A stretch of 64,000 nucleotides of DNA from Hevea brasiliensis (taxonomy: Eukaryota > Streptophyta > Magnoliopsida > Malpighiales > Euphorbiaceae): contig NC_079504.1 in NCBI RefSeq assembly GCF_030052815.1, forward strand, positions 90,370,533 to 90,434,532. Direction: 5' to 3'. A model generated the notes under the pieces. That model was not told where the DNA came from. It saw nothing but the letters and a program-made list of their open reading frames with translations, and searched no databases. Made by a program: the position numbers and the translations under genes. Of the stretch, positions 60,397 to 64,000 are shown piece after piece. Each line of letters begins with the position of its first letter. Within the stretch, counting starts at the first letter, position 1.

Positions 60397-61077
60397 GAAA
60401 TTATTACACATATATCAGTTTCATTTTATAATTTTTTCTCAAAGGATTCATGCTTGTGAGTTGTAAAAGTAAACCAATTTCTTAAGGTCAAATGGGATTA
60501 AGCCTCCTCATTTTACTCTCATGAGGCTACATGGTTGACTCGAGATTTATAATGTGTGCAAGTGTTATGATGCAAAAGGGTCCAACAAAAGAATACTAAT
60601 AGGTCATGAGCTGCACATCTTCACCATAACCTATTTAGCATAATTTTCTCTAACATTTTTATGGTGCTTAAGAGTATGCTACAAATGATTGATAAGAGTC
60701 ACCACTCAAAAAATAACATAAAAATGTTATTAAACCCGATTTGGAGGTTAACCCACTAAAAAGATAAGATTAATGAATCAATATTCAACTAGTGAATTAT
60801 TAAAAAAAAATAAGTAACTAAATATAAACTAATTAAATATAACATATTAATATAAATAAATAACTAATTATTTAATTTTTAATTATTTAAATTTGCATAA
60901 ATCTTAATATTGTTTTTAAATTTTAAAATGATTCAATTTTAAATATTATTATTAATTATATATAATACTTATGAATAATACATAAAAATTTCTATAAATT
61001 TAATTATTTTTATTATTTTTGAAATATCAATATATTAACAAAAAAATTATTTTATAAACATTTATTGTATTATTATG

Positions 61078-61080
<3 letters not shown>

Positions 61081-61137
<57 letters not shown>
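61081..61137. repeat. (TA)n microsatellite in the flank
   Basis: About 28 TA units, uninterrupted, unrelated by flank to the runs in N1 and N2. Confidence 0.98.
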
Positions 61138-61139
<2 letters not shown>

Positions 61140-62514
61140 AAATAGTTAATATATAACTATCAAGTTAGCTTAATTGTGACTTTAAAAACCTTTTATGAGG
61201 TTTTGGATTCAATTCACCTTGTTGAAAAAAAAAATTCATTAATTGGTTCAACCGGCCGAGTAACATGGTTCACCAATTTTGACCATCCAAATCAATTGGG
61301 TTACACTAAATCACATGCTTATTTGGTTTAATTACAAATTCAAATCAATTTGAGGTTTGATTCATCGATCCGACTAGTTAGTCTAATCCAAGTTTAATAA
61401 CACAATAATTAGGACAAATAAAGAATGTTAGTCGTAGTATACCCCTCGCAGAGGTCTACTATAACCCAACGGACATGAAGTTCAAAATATTAGGTACGAA
61501 GAAGGAAATGTATTAGACATCTTTTTTGCCTAGATTTACTAATAAAAAGTATTGGGCCTACCTTTACTTATCATGTTATTAGGTCTTTCTTAGCATTCAT
61601 TTATTGGATTATTGGGACAAGCATATGCATACAATTTATAGCACACATAGATTTCACATGGTTTAAAATAATGTAAAGGGAAGTTTTAAGCATACAAAAA
61701 CAAATAAAAAAAAATCCTAAATATGCCATGTTTCTATGTTAGTGATAGACGTCTATTTTTTGTACTCTTCCATGCATGCATGATTAGAGTTAGTGAAAAG
61801 CTTGACGATGAAAAATTCAAAGGAAATTAAGGTCTCTAGATAATAAAAAAATGAGCAAAAGACAAAAAATGCAATTAAATTAGGATTTCGAATGACTGAG
61901 AGTTAAAAGAGCTAGAGAAATGGACCTTAGATATCGAACTGAGCCTGAACTAGGCCAAAACCTCAATTTAGATGACCAAAGCTTGCTCTAGGCTTCCTAA
62001 ATCTAAATGGGCCAAGGAAAGCCTTCAACTAAGTCTTATCCAAAAAACAAGACAGCAACAAGCCTAGGCTTCCTAGCCCATTTGGCTAAGCATATTTGAC
62101 ATTTGGGGTAGCAAAGTACATTTATGTGAAGTTGGTAATTAAAGAGGAAGATTGAAGGAAAAAAAAAAAAAGAAAGAAAAACAAACGAAAGAAAGAAGAC
62201 GATAGGGTTGTTGAAATCAAGGAAGGAAAATCAGTTGAAAAGGAAGGAGATTCTTTTCCCTTCTGGAAGTGATCACCTTCCCATTAAGATAGCCTCTCCC
62301 CTATCCTTAAATAAACCTTTTTCTTTTCCTTCCTATTTCCCTATCTTGGAAGTTCCTAGCAACCTAGAGAGTTAATCCTAGCAGCCAGTAATCCTCCCTA
62401 AAACCCAAAAACTCACACTCTCACACTTAATCGAAAACCCTAGAAAAAAAAGTTGGCAGCCATCTTTCACACCCATTTTAAAATTAAGGCATCCAGTAGC
62501 TCTTCCAAACCTTT

Positions 62515-63110
62515 GCTCAAAGTTTGAAAGCATCCAAAGAGTCCTACAACCCATAAGAACATAACTAAAATGAAAATAATGCTCTAAGGGTTTATCTTTT
62601 TTTTTTTTTTTATCAAAAGATAGAAATGCACACATACAACACTCAGGGATAGGACTCAGCATCTTGATAAAACTATAGTGAGCACCAAGATTCTCTCACA
62701 CATCCTTACAATAAGTAATCTTGTTTTTAGCTACTATCTAACTTTGACTTGTTAAAAGTGATTTTTTCAATCCACCATTAAATCAAGTTAGAATAAGCAC
62801 AAAACTGACTGGAACCACTTTGGTTCAATCCGATTCATTCGTTCAATTCCTATGTTTATCCAAACCGCTCAAAGTCTTAAAGTATCCGAGAAGTCCTAAA
62901 ATCCATGAGAGCATAACTAAAATTAAGATAATGTTCTGAGGGCACCAAGATTTTCTCATGCATCCTTAAAACAAGTAATTTCATTTTTAGCTATCGTCTA
63001 ACTTCGACTTACTAAAAGTGATTTTTTTAAATCGCCCATCAAATCAAGCTAGAATAAGCACAAGACTGGTTGGAACCACCTTGGCTAAATCTGATTCATT
63101 CTATCCTTCA
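62515..63110. repeat. Diverged tandem duplication
   Basis: A segment (62515-62590 plus 62683-62850) reappears at about 62867-63110 with many substitutions. Shared phrases include GCACCAAGATT, CATAACTAAAAT, AATAAGCACAA and TAGCTA. The first copy carries an extra ~90 bp with a poly-T run (62591-62682). Open frames here (for example 62378-62662 minus) are not convincing genes. Confidence 0.85.
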
Positions 63111-63669
63111 ACCTTGATTGGTTGGTTTTGGCTTAATTCCCAAGTTTACTTACAGCCATATTTATGTGCCTTGGTGAGGGAGGAAATAACTCAATCAAAT
63201 TAAATGGAATGGAATTCGCATTAAGAGAAAGAAACAAGAAAACTAACATTAAACAAATAGGAAATAAGTAAAAATCAAGCAAGAGCACTCAAAACACAAG
63301 AATTGAATACTGTCAGATTTTAACTCTTTTGGTATTTTCTGGTTTTAACTTGCAATAAAGCAAGAAGAAAGGATAAAGAAAATATTTCTGTAGTTTTAAT
63401 GTATATAAACTGAAACTAAGAACAAAACAAGAAAGATAAAAGGATAAGTAGAAGAAAGAAATTCTTTAATAAGTTCAGAATGCTACAAAGAACTCAATAT
63501 TCAAAGGTAGACACCACACAAGGAACCTTGTGATAAGTCAATTAATTCGCCACAATCAAACTAGATTGATAAGAATTGAAATTTGGTAGCACTTATGCCA
63601 AGCTTTTCTCTTCATTCTCTAAAGTGTCTGAAATCTCTTATTTGTGTTTAAGCATTACATATGTGAGCC

Positions 63670-63677
63670 TATTTATA
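63670..63677 (-). promoter_or_regulatory. Possible TATA box, minus strand
   Basis: Minus strand reads CCTATAAATAGG, a good plant TATA context. No convincing coding region follows to its left, so it may belong to an old LTR or be chance. Confidence 0.25.
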
Positions 63678-64000
63678 GGCAAAGATAAGAAACTAAAGAG
63701 GAAAATTACAAAGAAACTAATTAGGAAATAAAAGAAACACAGATTTGGAATAAATTCTAATAGAAATAGGAAAGGAAAAGTAAAAGATTCCTAATTAATA
63801 AAGTGCTAGCCAAGATCTTCCAAGATAGAAATAATCTCCCATGATTTTATTCTGAGTTGACAAGTCAAAATTCATCCATAATATTGCTGGCCATAATCTT
63901 TGAAAATTTTGGAGAATATTTGGTGGCCAAATATGCCAAATTGACTTCCAATCCATTTAGGAACATAAAAGGCATCAAAAATACTAAAATCTCCTTAATA

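Larger units (their letters stand above)
59373..64000. other. Flanking A+T-rich DNA, no gene recognised
   Basis: Lies outside HOST. No open frame longer than about 95 codons, no RNA gene and no element terminus recognised. Contents: inverted repeat 60337-60396, (TA)n 61081-61137, purine-rich stretch near 62150-62200, diverged tandem duplication 62515-63110, and a TATA-like box on the minus strand at 63670-63677. Possibly an older transposon remnant or intergenic DNA. Confidence 0.6.

Noticed and set aside
62378..62662. 94-codon minus-strand frame in the flank
   Set aside because: Runs through a poly-T tract giving a Lys run; lies in a diverged duplication whose other copy is not open.
59373..64000. 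Host gene in the flank
   Set aside because: No long frame, splice-consistent coding run or known domain could be recognised.

Overview
This is plant nuclear DNA, most likely from a eudicot; the genus cannot be named from the window alone. It is A+T-rich, has no recognisable host gene, tRNA or rRNA, and is filled with long-LTR retrotransposons. Positions 1-59372 form one nested pile. The outermost layer is a minus-strand Ty3/gypsy element ('HOST') entering from the left edge. Its 5' LTR lies at 51883-59372, with a tRNA-iMet primer site, leader and gag read right to left. Seven insertions sit directly in HOST (N1-N7) and four more sit inside those. Nine of the eleven are flanked by matching 5-bp target-site duplications (TSDs; one has a single mismatch), and the HOST gag reading continues from one side of each gag insertion to the other.

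Layout. N1, 1-1511: LTR fragment cut by the window edge. N2, 1540-8768 (TSD AAAAG): two unlike LTRs around a scrap of inverted gag. N3, 8922-26605 (GTAGA/GCAGA): minus-strand gypsy with RT, RNase H, integrase and chromodomain-like tail; its 3' LTR is split by N3a, 11824-22696 (ATATG), a plus-strand Tekay/Del-like chromovirus with both 3.1-kb LTRs. N4, 26702-44255 (CACAG): minus-strand Ty1/copia element with decayed gag-pol; its right LTR holds solo LTR N4a, 34217-37640 (AACCC) and LTR N4b, 39115-43790 (ATAAA), and N4b holds a truncated copia LTR N4b1, 41905-43462. N5, 44314-48015 (CCACA), N6, 48781-51500 (ACTGG) and N7, 53206-56761 (TAAGC) are solo LTRs.

59373-64000 is A+T-rich flanking DNA outside the pile: a (TA)n microsatellite, a diverged tandem duplication, an inverted repeat and a possible minus-strand TATA box, but no supported gene.

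No element is intact at the protein level. Many premature stops look like CAG-to-TAG changes, as expected from deamination of methylated CHG sites. The LTR families differ widely in sequence yet share 9-bp terminal inverted repeats, a U3 palindrome, degenerate ~200-bp internal repeats and, about 620-690 bp from the LTR 3' end, a stem-loop whose arms change together between families. The main points to check are this paired stem-loop and the five separate insertions within about 320 bp of HOST gag/protease.
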